DNA of 64,000 nt from Acholoe squamosa (taxonomy: Eukaryota > Annelida > Polychaeta > Phyllodocida > Polynoidae). The position numbers were made by a program, and so were the translations under genes. The notes beneath the pieces are model-generated. The model saw only the letters and a program-made list of their open reading frames with translations. It was not told the origin of the DNA and searched no databases. This document shows, piece by piece, positions 21,855-32,259 of this stretch; the first letter of the stretch is position 1; each line of letters opens with the position of its first letter. Location of the stretch: assembly GCA_949317995.1 (NCBI GenBank), contig OX439049.1, positions 64,717,247 to 64,781,246 of the forward strand. Direction: 5' to 3'.

Positions 21855-22772
21855 CATCGGCGCATCATGATGCACCAATGCATCATGATGCACCAATGCA
21901 TCATGATGCACCAATACAGCATGATGCACCAATGCATCATGATGCACCAATGCATCATGATGCACCAATGCATCATGATGCACCAATACAGCATGATGCA
22001 CCAATACAGCATGATGCACCAATACAGCATGATGCACCAATACAGCATGATGCACCAATGCATCATGATGCACCAATGCATCATGATGCACCAATGCATC
22101 ATGATGCACCAATACAGCATGATGCACCAATACAGCATGATGCACCAATACAGCATGATGCACCAATACAGCATGATGCACCAATGCATCATGATGCACC
22201 AATGCATCATGATGCACCAATTCATCATGATGCACCAATTCATCATGATGCACCAATTCATCAGGATGCACCAATGCATCAGGATGCACCAATGCATCAC
22301 GATGCACCAATGCATCACGATGCACCAATTCATCACGATGCACCAATGCATCACGATGCATCAATGCATCACGATGCACCAATTCATCACGATGCACCAA
22401 TACAGCATGATGCACCAATGCATCATGATGCACCAATGCATCATAATGCACCAATTCATCATGATGCACCAATGCATCATGATGCACCAATGCATCATGA
22501 TGCACCAATGCATCATGATGCACCAATGCATCATGATGCACCAATGCATCATGATGCATCAATGTAGCATGATGCATCAATGCAGCATGATGCACCAATG
22601 CAGCATGATGCACCAATGCAGCATGATACACCAATACAGCATGATGCACCAATGCATCATGATGCACCAATGCATCATGATGCACCAATGCATCATGATG
22701 CATCAATGCACCATGATGCACCAATACAGCATGATGCACCAATGCACTATGATGCACCAATGCACCATGATG
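21855..22772. repeat. 18-bp GATGCACCAATGCATCAT minisatellite (~51 copies)
   Basis: Tandem 18-bp units of GATGCACCAATGCATCAT alternate with variants having AATACAGCAT, AATTCATCAT or GCATCACG. It starts ~50 bp after the exon b donor and ends where a SINE-like element is inserted. The unit is built from the TGCATCATG/CATGATGCA palindrome of the local MITE family. Apparent ORFs on both strands (MHQCIM-type repeats, one of which reads through exon b) are repeat artefacts. Confidence 0.93.
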
Positions 22773-22781
22773 CACTTATGA

Positions 22782-22953
22782 GTGAGTAATAGATGTTTAA
22801 CGCCATTTCGACAGCTAAGGTCATATTCATTGCAAGTACTACATTAGCACACAGTTTCACAGAGGAATGTCCTTTTGTAAATGTACACCACATACATCTG
22901 AGGGGATAGGAAAGAGGAGATATAGACCCTATTAAGTGGGGTAGGGGAGTCGG
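22782..22953 (-). mobile_element. SINE-like element, copy 3 (reverse)
   Basis: Reverse-complement copy: GTGAGTAATAGATGTTTAACGC on the left is the tail and AGTGGGGTAGGGGAGTCG on the right is the head. The flanking duplication GATGCACT(T/G)ATGA is at 22769-22781 and 22954-22966. It separates two different CATGATGCA-type arrays. Confidence 0.8.
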
Positions 22954-22980
22954 GATGCACTGATGAAGGACACGCTTGGA

Positions 22981-23450
22981 CTATTGGTGCATCATGCTGA
23001 CTGTTTAGTGTTGCATCTTGCTGACTGTTTATTGGTGCATCATGCTGACTGTTTATTGGTGCATCATGCTGACTGTTTATTGGTGCAACATGCTGACTGT
23101 TTATTGGTGCTCCATGCTGACTGTTTAGTGGTGCATCATGCTGACTGTTTATTGGTGCATCATGCTGACTGTTTAGTGTTGCATCATGCTGACTGTTTAT
23201 TGGTGCATCATGCTGACTGTTTATTGGTGCATCATGCTGACTGTTTATTGGTGCATCATGCTGACTGTTTATTGGTGCATCATGCTGACTGTTTAGTGTT
23301 GCATCATGCTGACTGTTTATTGGTGCATCATGCTGACTGTTTAGTGGTGCATCATGCTGACTGTTTAGTGGTGCATCATGCTGACTGTTTATTGGTGCAT
23401 CATGCTGACTGTTTATTGGTGCATCATGCTGACTGTTTAGTGTTGCATCA
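22981..23450. repeat. 24-bp minisatellite, GGTGCATCATGCTGACTG (~20 copies)
   Basis: Units of TTATTGGTGCATCATGCTGA plus CTGT are tandemly repeated with TTAGTG/TTAGTGTT variants. It again contains the TGCATCATG word. It ends near 23450 with CAGTCCATTCAGGTCAGCATG. The open + frame across it is repeat-derived. Confidence 0.92.
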
Positions 23451-24305
23451 GTCCATTCAGGTCAGCATGATGCATGAATGCACACCAGGCGAGTTACTCA
23501 CAATTTGTGTATCATAATTATCAACTGGGAGAAAGCAATTGCTTGTTGCATATATCTAAAGGTTTTGGTTACCGGTACAGTAATGGCCTGATAGAGGGCT
23601 GGTGTAAACATGGGCTGGTATTGAATAAGTTCCAGGGTAGAGGGGTATTGAAAACAATCTTAAACACTAAGCCAGCGCCTGCGGCGCTGCTCGCACGAAA
23701 AGAAGTGGCACCACCACGTGCCAAAAGCATTGCAACTTCTACCGTTGTTACTCTGTGCTTGTCACACAACTTCTACTGTTTTCTATTTCACTGGGTCACA
23801 TTTGCTGGTTGCTATCAGACAGAGTGTGAGTTGCCAACTCCGGGAACATCCCACGTCAAAGCGGAAAACTTCCGGGGTAGCCGTTTTGGTAAAGTTAGTG
23901 GAATTAGCGTCTAATTGGAATAAGCGCCAGGGGTAGAGAGGTATTGAAATTAATGATTGCCTGGGCAGTTGATTGGGTTATTACAGTGTATGAAGGGGTA
24001 TTGTCACCATCACAAAGATACATGGAGTATTGAATATTGAGCATTGATACCGTAGTAAGAACACCTTGTGGAGGATCCACCATTTTGAATTTTGCTGGTT
24101 GAGGAGAAATCCACAGATAAGACATGCCAAGATGGATACCTGGTTCCCGGGGACCACACATTGTACTATGGCCTACTTCTACAACCAGTCCCCCTTTCTA
24201 CTGTGGCCTATTTATATATATATCTTAATGCCCGGGTGATGTGGAACATAAATCTTCTCCAAATACTAGGTGCAAAGTTATATAATTACTTTTCTGCTAA
24301 AGATG
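23451..24305. other. Intronic sequence, no exon recognised
   Basis: Short open frames on both strands occur but lack family resemblance. The exon order of GCLC is complete without this stretch (b joins c in phase). Confidence 0.5.
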
Positions 24306-24530
24306 TACCGTAAATCCCCGGTCATAAGCCGGATTTTTTTTTCTATTTTGGGCCCAAACCGGCTTCTAAATTTTTCCCAAAGTCCCCCCCCGGCTTATGA
24401 CCTTTTTTTTTTTACAATAGATTAAAGAGGAATTAGGGAAAATTATGCACCAAAATCGGCTTATAACATTTCCTGAAACTCTACCCCCGGCTTATGACCG
24501 GGGCCGGCTTATGACCGGGGATTTATGGTA
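24306..24530. mobile_element. 225-bp MITE with CCCCGGTCATAAGCCGG termini
   Basis: The left end TACCGTAAATCCCCGGTCAT and the right end ATGACCGGGGATTTATGGTA are inverted repeats of about 27 bp. CGGCTTATGACC motifs recur inside, and a T-rich tract sits in the middle. There is no coding capacity. The TACCGTAAAT...ATTTAYGGTA ends resemble the TATAAGCCGC family but the next bases differ. Confidence 0.82.
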
Positions 24531-24600
24531 TTAAGTAAGCCTAGGAGTGGTAATTTGGCCGTGTGCCAGGACAGCTAGCCGTAGTACCATGGAGTATGTA

Positions 24601-24850
24601 TAACACTTTAAAGGCCGCTGATGCAGAAGTGCATCATACCCATTGGTTGTCATGATGCACCAATGAAGAGCTGGCGAGACTCATTGGAGCATCATGCCGA
24701 CCCTCTGGGAGTATGCATCAACCCTGGAGGGTCGTCATGATGCACCAATGAAGTGCCGGTGGGCAGCGTTGCCTGCACTTCATTGGTGCATCATGATAAC
24801 CAATGGGCATTATGTTTTATTTAATGCATCAACGGCCTTTAAAGGGTTAA
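24601..24850. mobile_element. CATGATGCA piggyBac-like MITE, 250 bp
   Basis: The left end is CTTTAAAGGCCGCTGATGCA and the right end GCATCAACGGCCTTTAAAGG plus GTTAA. The interior has paired GCATGATGCACCAATGAAGTGC and GCACTTCATTGGTGCATCATG arms, making nearly the whole element self-complementary. No ORF. Confidence 0.78.
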
Positions 24851-24951
24851 TTAAAGGTACCGTACACTCCCGCATGTAAGCCACACTCTGAGTTTGTGAG
24901 AGAGCCACAACAGGGGTAAACTGTGACAAGCGGACTCACCAGAACTTCCCA

Positions 24952-25338
24952 TGTGCATCACACCGACCCATGGGCATGATGCACTCCTGCATCACACCGA
25001 CCCATGGGCATGATGCACTCCTGCATCACACCGACCCATGGGCATGATGCACTCCTGCATCACACCGACCTATGGGCATGATGCACTCCTGCATCACAGC
25101 GACCCATGGGCATGATGCACTCCTGCATCACACTGACCCATGGGCATGATGCACTCCTGCATCACACCGACCTATGGGCATGATGCACTCCTGCATCATG
25201 ACAACCCATGGGCATGATGCACTCCTGCATCACACCGACCCATGGGCATGATGCACTCCTGCATCACACTGACCCATGGGCATGATGCACTCCTGCATCA
25301 CACCGACCCATGGGCATGATGCACTCCTGCATCAGCCG
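24952..25338. repeat. 34-bp GGGCATGATGCACTCCTGCAT array (~11 copies)
   Basis: 34-bp units (24972 to 25006 and onward) contain GGGCATGATGCACTCCTGCA followed by TCACACCGACCCAT. The array ends CTCCTGCATCAGCCGCCCTTAAATG, which is the right terminus of the CATGATGCA MITE. It therefore looks like an internal expansion of one MITE copy. Confidence 0.92.
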
Positions 25339-25350
25339 CCCTTAAATGCT

Positions 25351-26893
25351 CACCATCTATGATATACCATTTTATTATCCCATAAATTCTAACATATTAT
25401 TGTATTAATCAAAGAATATCTAAGAAATTAATACATAGGTTGGTTCTAAGAGCTATAAGAGTGCTCAAACTTTGTATAAGAGCGTTCATGCCCCACTGCA
25501 CACCAAACCAAGTCAGTTAGACAGAGTTTATGACATCAAAGGGTCCGACCTAATGGTTCACTGCACAATATAATAAAAATGAGGGTCTCAGTGTGCGACC
25601 TCATGGTTCAGTGCACAAACTAATAAGTTGTAAGTGAATGCAACCGGCCGTCACGGGTGCCTGAGCACCGCTGACGCCGTCATGAGTGTCTGAGCACTCT
25701 AATAACTGAACAATGGGTTACATAAGCACGACGCCATAACCGTCCGGTCGCTCTAGCGTCGCTCCTGAGCGAGCTAGGTCAAATATCAAAGCATCTATGG
25801 AAAGCCCATAATTAGACGGTCAAAATGAGCCCAAGATCAAGGCGGAACTCCCATTATTAAGGAAGTTACGCCATGGAGACTGAATGGAGCTCCGAGTGCA
25901 CTACAGACAAACCGGCGCGAGTTACGCGCCTATCCAGCGGGCAGTTTAAACTTGGCATATTCAACTCGGCGCATGCGCAAAATGGCGGTTATAGCGGCGT
26001 AAACGACCGAGATATGAGGGTCTGAAGTCACAGAACCGACCAAGACAAAGGGGGACACAGCGGCGCCCATGGGGGTCCTTTGTGGACCCAGTGACACATG
26101 AAAGCCTCCCCTCAAACAATTGCAGAGTTAGGCAGATGCTACTGGCCCCAGTCAGTCTGGAGGTGCTTTTCCAAGATTTGCTACAAATAGCCTGTCTGCA
26201 CCTCCAAGAGGACAGAACACCAAGAACCGCTCTAGAGGTAACATCTCCAGCCATCTCCTGCTACCTGCTATACCACTGCACTATGGTAAAACTATGCTAG
26301 ACAGGCATTGGTTTCTATCATTAGTGGCCAGAGGGTATCTTCCTCAAGACTTCCACCAGAGGGTAAAGTTATTCATTATTACATTATTCCTCTAAGCAGC
26401 AGGTCAGGAGCTAGGTGTGGGAACCCACCTAGAACTATGCTGGACATTGTATTATTATTACCTCACAGGTGGAGTGGAACAGAACATTATACTTTATAAC
26501 TTACTGTATATTTACTGTATGTACAAATTACCTACATGCTAACTACTGTATGATTGATATTTCTTACATGTTGCCTAAAGCTGAATAAACCAGTGACAAC
26601 TGGAAATAACACTATTTTATGAGAGCTTAATGTATTTACACTATATACCACTAGTCTTGTGATATTTCTCATATGACAACTTGATCATGCACAATTACTA
26701 GTATGACACATCCATCACACATGTTGTATTCCTGCAGCCACCACAAGGTGACATTCTTGGCTTGATGAGGCTCTCTGATGCCTTTATTGGGTGTGTGCCA
26801 TTAAAGTTATATACCAGGGTATGTACCGGTAAATACAACTTCCAAGTGGTCGGATACCTCTCCACAGACCCAGCCATCCTTAAACCATTTGAA
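25351..26893. other. Intronic sequence, no exon recognised
   Basis: A 1.5-kb stretch with only short open frames. I see no GCLC exon and none is needed between b and c. It includes a GC-richer segment (25640-26080). Confidence 0.5.
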
Positions 26894-27003
26894 GGTGCAG
26901 GAGTGCATCATGCCCATTGCTGGTGCAGGAGTGCATCATGCCCATTGCTGGTGCAGGAGTGCATCATGCCCATTGCTGGTGCAGGAGTGCATCATGCCCA
27001 TTG
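26894..27003. repeat. 28-bp GTGCAGGAGTGCATCATGCC repeat (4 copies)
   Basis: Four near-identical 28-bp units of GTGCAGGAGTGCATCATGCC plus CATTGCTG lead into CATGATGCA MITE sequence (GTGCTGGCGAGACTCATTGG, CATCATGCCGACCCTCCGGG) up to about 27150. This looks like a small, early internal expansion. Confidence 0.85.
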
Positions 27004-27259
27004 GTCGGCATGAAACACCAATGAAGTGCTGGCGAGACTCATTGGAGCATCATGCCGACCCTCCGGGAGTATGTGTCACCCCAGTAGGGTTGGCATGATG
27101 CATGCAGGCCTGGCGAGTAACTCACCAGGGCTGCATTGACGCCCCCGGTAGGAGTCGAGAATTTTCACTAACCTATTTCAAATATAGTAGTAATATTTTG
27201 CTAAAAAGAGAACAAAGAGTAATTGTGTAGTGCTTCATTCATAAACTGTGTGACTGAAG

Positions 27260-27474
<215 letters not shown>

Positions 27475-27511
27475 AAATGTTGTACCCTTGTTGTATGCTG
27501 TCCTTTTACAG

Positions 27512-27577
27512 ACGGGAGGAAGTGCAGAAGTTGTTAGGTGAAAACGAGTTCCCCATGTCTATGACGTCATTCCCAAG
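27512..27577 (+). CDS. GCLC: Glutamate-cysteine ligase catalytic subunit, exon c
   Basis: The acceptor is GTCCTTTTACAG and the donor is GTAAGA at 27578. The phase continues from exon b (AG + A). It encodes [14 protein letters not shown] and PMSMTSFPR, matching about human residues 127-149; the TSFPR motif is a family hallmark. At 66 nt it is short but in phase on both sides. No duplicated edges are visible around this exon. Confidence 0.94.
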
Positions 27578-27830
27578 GTAAGAGTCCCTCAGAATGCTCA
27601 TCAAATCTAATTGTTGTTTCTCATATTTCTCTCTTATTAATTTTTGTTGGCGTTTTATTGAAATCCCATCAAGGGACCCGTATGGAATGTTCAACTCCTT
27701 TCCATGTGGCAAGCATTCTCAACATGATTCTACCAGCACCGTGAATTTCAGTTTTGTATGCAACTTCCAGATGCAGGGTTAGTATAGCGATGTAGATAAT
27801 ATAATAAGTGTACATTATTCATTTACCCAG

Positions 27831-28375
27831 GACAGGGTGTTCAAACTTCATGAATGTATATCATTTTATGTCCCTAGGACGGGGTGCCCAGACCTCGCCG
27901 ACACCCCCCTCCTACACTCAGAGATGTAGACATTACTATATAGATGAGTCCCAGTGGCCGATCCAAGATTGTCTAGAAGGGGGTGTTTAAGTGGCCGATC
28001 CAGGATTGTCTAGAAGGGGGTGTTTAAGTTGCCGATCCAGGATTGTCTAGAAGGGGGTGTTTAAGACTTGGATAGGGCTCATGAGGTACTATATGTGGCC
28101 CCGAGCACCACAAGCCCCCTGTTTGCGCCCCCCTCTACACTTTTCTTCTCCCTTTTTTTTCCTCTCTTTCTCCTTTTTCCCTCTCCTTTTTTCTTGTGGT
28201 GGGGGGGGGGCAGGCCCTGGATCCGCCACTGGATGATATATACGTGTGCATTATTTTATATATTTATGCACCTAGGACAGGGTGTCCAGACTTCACTGCG
28301 CCCCCTACACTCATATAGACATATACTATATAGATAATTTATAAATGTATATTGTTCATTCATTTCTGTCTCCAG
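27831..28375 (+). repeat. Three degenerate copies of the exon d start with its 3' splice site
   Basis: Copies begin after ...ACCCAG at 27831, after ...CCCTAG at 27878 and after ...CCTAG at 28276. Each has GACAGGGTGTCCAGAC-like sequence corresponding to the exon d start (GACTGGTTGTCCAGATTTC at 28376). The last copy is exactly 100 bp from the real exon start. The preceding ATGTATATTATTCATTTATG-like tract is also duplicated, so the unit is acceptor plus exon start plus a CACTCATATAGACATATACT-type trailer. The copies run into stops within about 15 codons. A hAT-like MITE sits between the second and third. Confidence 0.85.
27952..28231. mobile_element. MITE with CAGTGGC(C/G)GATCC termini (hAT-like)
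   Basis: The left end is CAGTGGCCGATCCAAGATTG and the right end CCTGGATCCGCCACTG. Near the left end a 36-bp piece (GGCCGATCCAGGATTGTCTA...) is repeated three times to about 28063. The termini resemble the CAGTGGCGGATCC ends common in hAT-type non-autonomous elements. I could not find a convincing 8-bp duplication. Confidence 0.55.
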
Positions 28376-28489
28376 GACTGGTTGTCCAGATTTCACCGAC
28401 CCACCGCATAAACCCACACCTGAGTCTGGAGCGTCCCGCTCACTATTCTTCCCTGACAAGGTCATCTGTGGAGGTCATCCGCGCTTCAC
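28376..28489 (+). CDS. GCLC: Glutamate-cysteine ligase catalytic subunit, exon d
   Basis: The acceptor is TTCTGTCTCCAG and the donor is GTAAGT at 28490. It encodes TGCPDFTDPPHKPTP, then ESGASRSLFFPD, then GGHPRF, aligning with about human residues 150-187. Phase agrees with exon c (AG + G) and exon e (AC + A). SLFFPD and HPRF are highly conserved. The exon's 5' end is the source of the degenerate copies in the upstream intron. Confidence 0.96.
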
Positions 28490-28546
28490 GTAAGTCTTAA
28501 TATAGGCATTGATGGTGTAATATAACATGTATTATATTATCTATGT

Positions 28547-28696
28547 TTAACCCTTTAAGGGCCGCTGATGCATTGATGCATCATGTCCATTGGTCGTCAT
28601 GATGCACCAATGAAGTGCTCGCGATCACTTCATTGGTGCATCATGCTGACCAATGGGCATGATGCACTCCTGCATCAACAGCCTTTAAAGGGTTAA
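28547..28696. mobile_element. Type copy of the TTAA-flanked CATGATGCA MITE (150 bp)
   Basis: It is bounded by TTAA on both sides, with termini TTAACCCTTTAAGGGCCGCT and its inverse ending CCTTTAAAGGGTTAA. Inside, GTCATGATGCACCAATGAAG pairs with CTTCATTGGTGCATCATGC. A TTAA target and CCCTTT start are hallmarks of piggyBac-superfamily elements. With no ORF it is a non-autonomous, nearly fully palindromic member. Related copies occur throughout the GCLC introns. Confidence 0.85.
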
Positions 28697-29026
28697 GGCA
28701 CATAACGTGACCTATCACATACCTCAGTAAGGACGAGACATGTTTAAACTTTCATCATTGCCAGGAGAAGAGTAATAAAATGACATTCCAACATAAAACA
28801 CCCTCCCCCCCATCTCTTGATATATATCACCCCAATCAAAGAACAATAAATTTGAGATCAACGTGTCTGATTTTGTGTGCATATTTGGTTTATTTAAGTT
28901 ATTTTTGATACTACCAAAGGTAAAATCACAAACTTGTTTCGAATCCCCCCACCCCCAAAAAAAAATAGTGCATTAAATGCTTCCCAAAAGATACCAAAGT
29001 ATGAGAGAATGTTTTTACTACTTTAG

Positions 29027-29085
29027 AACTTTAACACGGAATATCCGACAGCGTCGCGGAGAGAAGGTAGCCATCAATATACCAG
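29027..29085 (+). CDS. GCLC: Glutamate-cysteine ligase catalytic subunit, exon e
   Basis: The acceptor is TTACTACTTTAG and the donor is GTAAGT at 29086. The 59-nt exon encodes TTLTRNIRQRRGEKVAINIP, matching human residues of about 188-206 (LTRNIR and RRGEK are invariant-like). Phase fits exon d on the left and the real exon f (G + TA) on the right. The next intron is ~10 kb and holds the largest intronic arrays. Confidence 0.96.
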
Positions 29086-29130
29086 GTAAGTTTGATGACA
29101 ACTATCCTCAGAATTAATAAGTGTTATGTA

Positions 29131-29522
29131 GTGCATTCATGCATCATGCCGACACTACAGGGTTGATGCACTCCCGGAGGTGCATTCATGCATCATGCCG
29201 ACACTACAGGGTTGATGCACTCCCGGAGGTGCATTCATGCATCATGCCGACACTACAGGGTTGATGCACTCCCGGAGGTGCATTCATGCATCATGCCGAC
29301 CCTACAGGGTTGATGCACTCCCTGAGGTGCATTCATGCATCATGCCGACACTACAGGGTTGATGCACTCCCGGAGGTGCATTCATGCATCATGCCAACAC
29401 TACAGGGTTGATGCACTCCCGGAGGTGCATTCATGCATCATGCCGACACTACAGGGTTGATGCACTCCCGGAGGTGCATTCATGCATCATGCCGACCCTA
29501 CAGGGTTGATGCACTCCCGGAG
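29131..29522. repeat. 49-bp array with GCATTCATGCATCATGCCGA (8 copies)
   Basis: 49-bp units (29131 to 29180 and onward) contain GTGCATTCATGCATCATGCC, GACACTACAGGGTTGATGCA and CTCCCGGAG. The words match internal parts of the CATGATGCA MITE. It starts 45 bp after the exon e donor. Confidence 0.92.
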
Positions 29523-29553
29523 GGTCAGAGTGATGCATAGATGTCTTGATGAC

Positions 29554-29772
29554 TACCGTAAATTATCTTCTATTAGCCGCACCTCGTCTTTATAAGCCGC
29601 ACCACCTACTTTGGGAGACGCTATAAGCTGCATCTGGGGCTTGACATTTGGCAGTTCAGTTTTATAGTGTCAAATACCCCCCTATAAGCCACACCCCAAC
29701 TTTGGCCTATTCCTATAAGCCGCATTTTAATTTGGGTTCTGGTACTATTTGGGTTGTACATGAGAATTTAGG
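29554..29772. mobile_element. MITE of the TATAAGCCGCACC family, ~220 bp
   Basis: The left end is TACCGTAAATTATCTTCTAT then TAGCCGCACC. It has repeated TATAAGCCGCACC/CATTTTAA motifs, an internal TTTTATAGTGTCAAATA, and a right end GTACATGAGAATTTAGGATA. It is non-coding. Confidence 0.7.
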
Positions 29773-29867
29773 ATAGAAATATTTTTCTTTTGACAAATCC
29801 ACGAACTTGTGTTGCACCTTTCATGGAAAGTTTTTCAAGAAGTACAATATCTAATGTTCAGGAAGCA

Positions 29868-30081
29868 TTAACCCTTTAAGGGCCGCTGATGCATTAATGC
29901 ATCAGGCCCATTGCTCATCATGATACATGAATACACTCTGGTAATTTATGCATCATCCTCATAGAGTTGTCATGATGCATCAATGAAGTGCTGGCGAGCA
30001 GACTTGCCTGCACTTCGTAGGTGCATCATGACGACCAATGGACATGATGCACTCCTGCATCAGCAGCCTTTAAAGGGTTAA
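29868..30081. mobile_element. CATGATGCA piggyBac-like MITE, 214 bp
   Basis: Flanked by TTAA at both ends, with ACCCTTTAAGGGCCGCTGAT on the left and CAGCAGCCTTTAAAGGGTTAA on the right. It carries the GAAGTGCTGGCGAG...CTTGCCTGCACTTC arms seen in the longer copies. Confidence 0.82.
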
Positions 30082-30163
30082 ACATGAACACCAAAGCCCC
30101 GCGTGCGGCTGGTCTCATTGAGGGGGAGGTGGTATGCGGCTATGTATGGTATGTCATTACGTG

Positions 30164-31023
30164 TTAAACTGATGATGCATTAATGCATCATAATGACCAG
30201 GGGACATGATGCATTCATGCATCATGATGACCAGGGGGCATGATGCATTCATGCATCATGATGACCAGGGGGCATGATGCATTAATGCATCATGATGACC
30301 AGGGGACATGATGCATTGGTGCATCATGATGACCAGGGGACATGGTGCATTGGTGCATCATGATGACCAGGGGACATGATGCATTAATGCATCATGATGA
30401 CCAGGGGACATGATGCATTGGTGCATCATGATGACCAGGGGACATGGTGCATTGGTGCATCATGATGACCAGGGGACATGGTGCATTGGTGCATCATGAT
30501 GACCAGGGGACATGATGCATTAATGCATCATGATGACCAGGGGACATGATGCATTGGTGCATCATGATGACCAGGGAACATGATGCATTGGTGCATCATG
30601 ATGACCAGGGGACATGGTGCATTGGTGCATCATGATGACGAGGGGCATGATGCATTAATGCATCATGATGACCAGGGGACATGATGCATTGGTGCATCAT
30701 GATGACCAGGGGGCATGATCCATTGGTGCATCATGATGACCAGGGAACATGATGCATTCATGCATCATGATGACCATGGGACATGATGCATTCATGCATC
30801 ATGATGACCAGGGGACATGATGCATTCATGCATCATGATGACCAGGGGCATGATGCATTCATGCATCATGACGACCAGGGGACATGATGCATTCATGCAT
30901 CATGACGACCAGGGGACATGATGCATTCATGCATCATGACGACCAGGGGACATGATGCATTCATGCATCATGATGACCAGGGGACATGATGCATTCATGC
31001 ATCAGCGGCCCTTAAAGAGTTAA
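30164..31023. repeat. MITE copy expanded into a 34-bp array (~24 copies)
   Basis: The left edge is TTAAACTGATGATGCATTAA and the right edge GCATCAGCGGCCCTTAAAG plus AGTTAA, i.e. the CATGATGCA MITE termini. Between them are ~24 tandem 34-bp units of GATGCATTCATGCATCATGA plus TGACCAGGGGACAT, with TTAATG, TTGGTG and GGTGCA variants. This is the clearest case of an array lying entirely between the two ends of one element. Confidence 0.88.
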
Positions 31024-31078
31024 AGGGTTCTCTATGTTGACACCCAACATTACCTAAATAGGCCAACCCGAAATGATT

Positions 31079-31323
31079 TACCGTATTCATTCTAATAAGC
31101 GCACCTGCTCTATTAAGCGCACACCCCACCTTTTGGGACCTCAAATCATGCAAATGTAGTGCAATAACAGAGATTTTGAGGTCAAAATCAGCGATTTTGA
31201 GAGCAGAAACAACGATTTCAAGGCAGAAGGGGGTGCCCTTATTAGAATTAATTTTGTATTGATGTTTTGAGCATCTAACAATTAAATTTCCGCACATGTG
31301 AGCTTATTAGAATGAATACGGTA
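31079..31323. mobile_element. 245-bp MITE with TACCGTATTCATTCTAATAAGC ends
   Basis: The left end TACCGTATTCATTCTAATAA and right end TTATTAGAATGAATACGGTA are near-perfect inverted repeats of ~24 bp. The interior has AAATCAGCGATTTTGAG-like repeats. The short minus-strand ORF across its left part has no support. Confidence 0.85.
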
Positions 31324-31549
31324 ATTAGTTAAGCATCGCAGAAATTTATTTTGATATTTTCCACCCGACCGTCGTATCACACGTCTCATACCTTAGAAGG
31401 TAACCTCACTGGTGTAATTTACTGTAATGGTTAGCGCAGATGCTGTCCATAGATAAAGGAACCGGTCCAACATGCCATCTGGCCCATCCTACATCTCCCA
31501 TTTTTAAATGAAAAATTGTGGATGAAGTAAGTCAAATTATCAAATTACA

Positions 31550-32259
31550 TAAATTACTGAGTATTAGCAGCACCCTTTATAATAAGCCGCACCTTGAGTT
31601 TGTGGAAAAGTGGAAAAAATAAATAAATGGTTTACTTTTTTTTAATGAATGAATCTTCAAAATTCATATGGGGTCAAGGTGCGGTCTAAGTCGAAGTGTG
31701 GCTTATAGGAGGGCACTATAGAACAGTACTAAACATACCATTTTCAAGCGACAGATGTGCCGTATAACTTCCTCTGAAGTCAGGGGTGCGGCTTATAGGA
31801 GGGTGCGGCCTATACATGAGCATAAATTGACGGTATTAGGATATTTTGGAGTACCATAAATTCTCTCGTATTAGCCGCGGCTAATACATGTACTAGAGAA
31901 TCTAAATAAAAATTAATTTTGTAAGAATTGCTCAAACTCAGGGTGCGGCTTATATGAGGGTATTTCACACTGTGGTGGTCGCGAGTCATCCTCGAGTAAC
32001 ATTCGATATCTATCAAGGTTCCTCAACGGCCACATTTAGTGGTTAAACACTACTACTTGCAAACTATCATTGACAATAAAGTTTTAACTGGAACCTGATT
32101 AGTTGTTCTTAGTTGTCTATCAAAAGATTCGATTAGCATCGAGGGGTAGAACACTACAATACTATAAAACAGTACTAAATTGCCAATTTCTAAGCTTTAT
32201 CCATGCATATAGCTTCTCCCTAAGTAGAGGATGCGGCTTATACGCGAGAATTTATGGTA
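31550..32259. mobile_element. Cluster of decayed TATAAGCCGCAC-family MITEs
   Basis: Several pieces lie together: TAATAAGCCGCACCTTGAG near 31578; GGTGCGGCTTATAGGAGG to GACGGTA (about 31679-31834); TACCATAAATTCTCTCGTAT to GCGGCTTATATGAGGG (31850-31965); and a right end GCGGCTTATACGCGAGAATT plus TATGGTA at 32229-32259. Boundaries between copies are uncertain. No gene is present. Confidence 0.6.

Noticed and set aside
21801..21905. Exon b donor region (AATACAG) as the source of the AATACAGCATGATG repeat units
   Set aside because: The shared word is only seven bases, and the rest of the unit matches the CATGATGCA MITE family.
21669..22781. 370-codon + ORF combining exon b with MHQCIM repeats
   Set aside because: It reads exon b in a shifted frame and continues through an 18-bp array. 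The proper exon b frame (GTPGKPYG) matches GCLC and ends at a GT donor.
23474..23936. 146-codon + ORF just after the 24-bp array as a possible alternative GCLC exon
   Set aside because: Exons b and c join in phase without it, no acceptor/donor pair fits, and the sequence has no GCLC similarity.
24952..25338. Possible CRISPR-like array (regular 34-bp spacing)
   Set aside because: The whole unit is repeated; there are no variable spacers, and the gene structure is eukaryotic.
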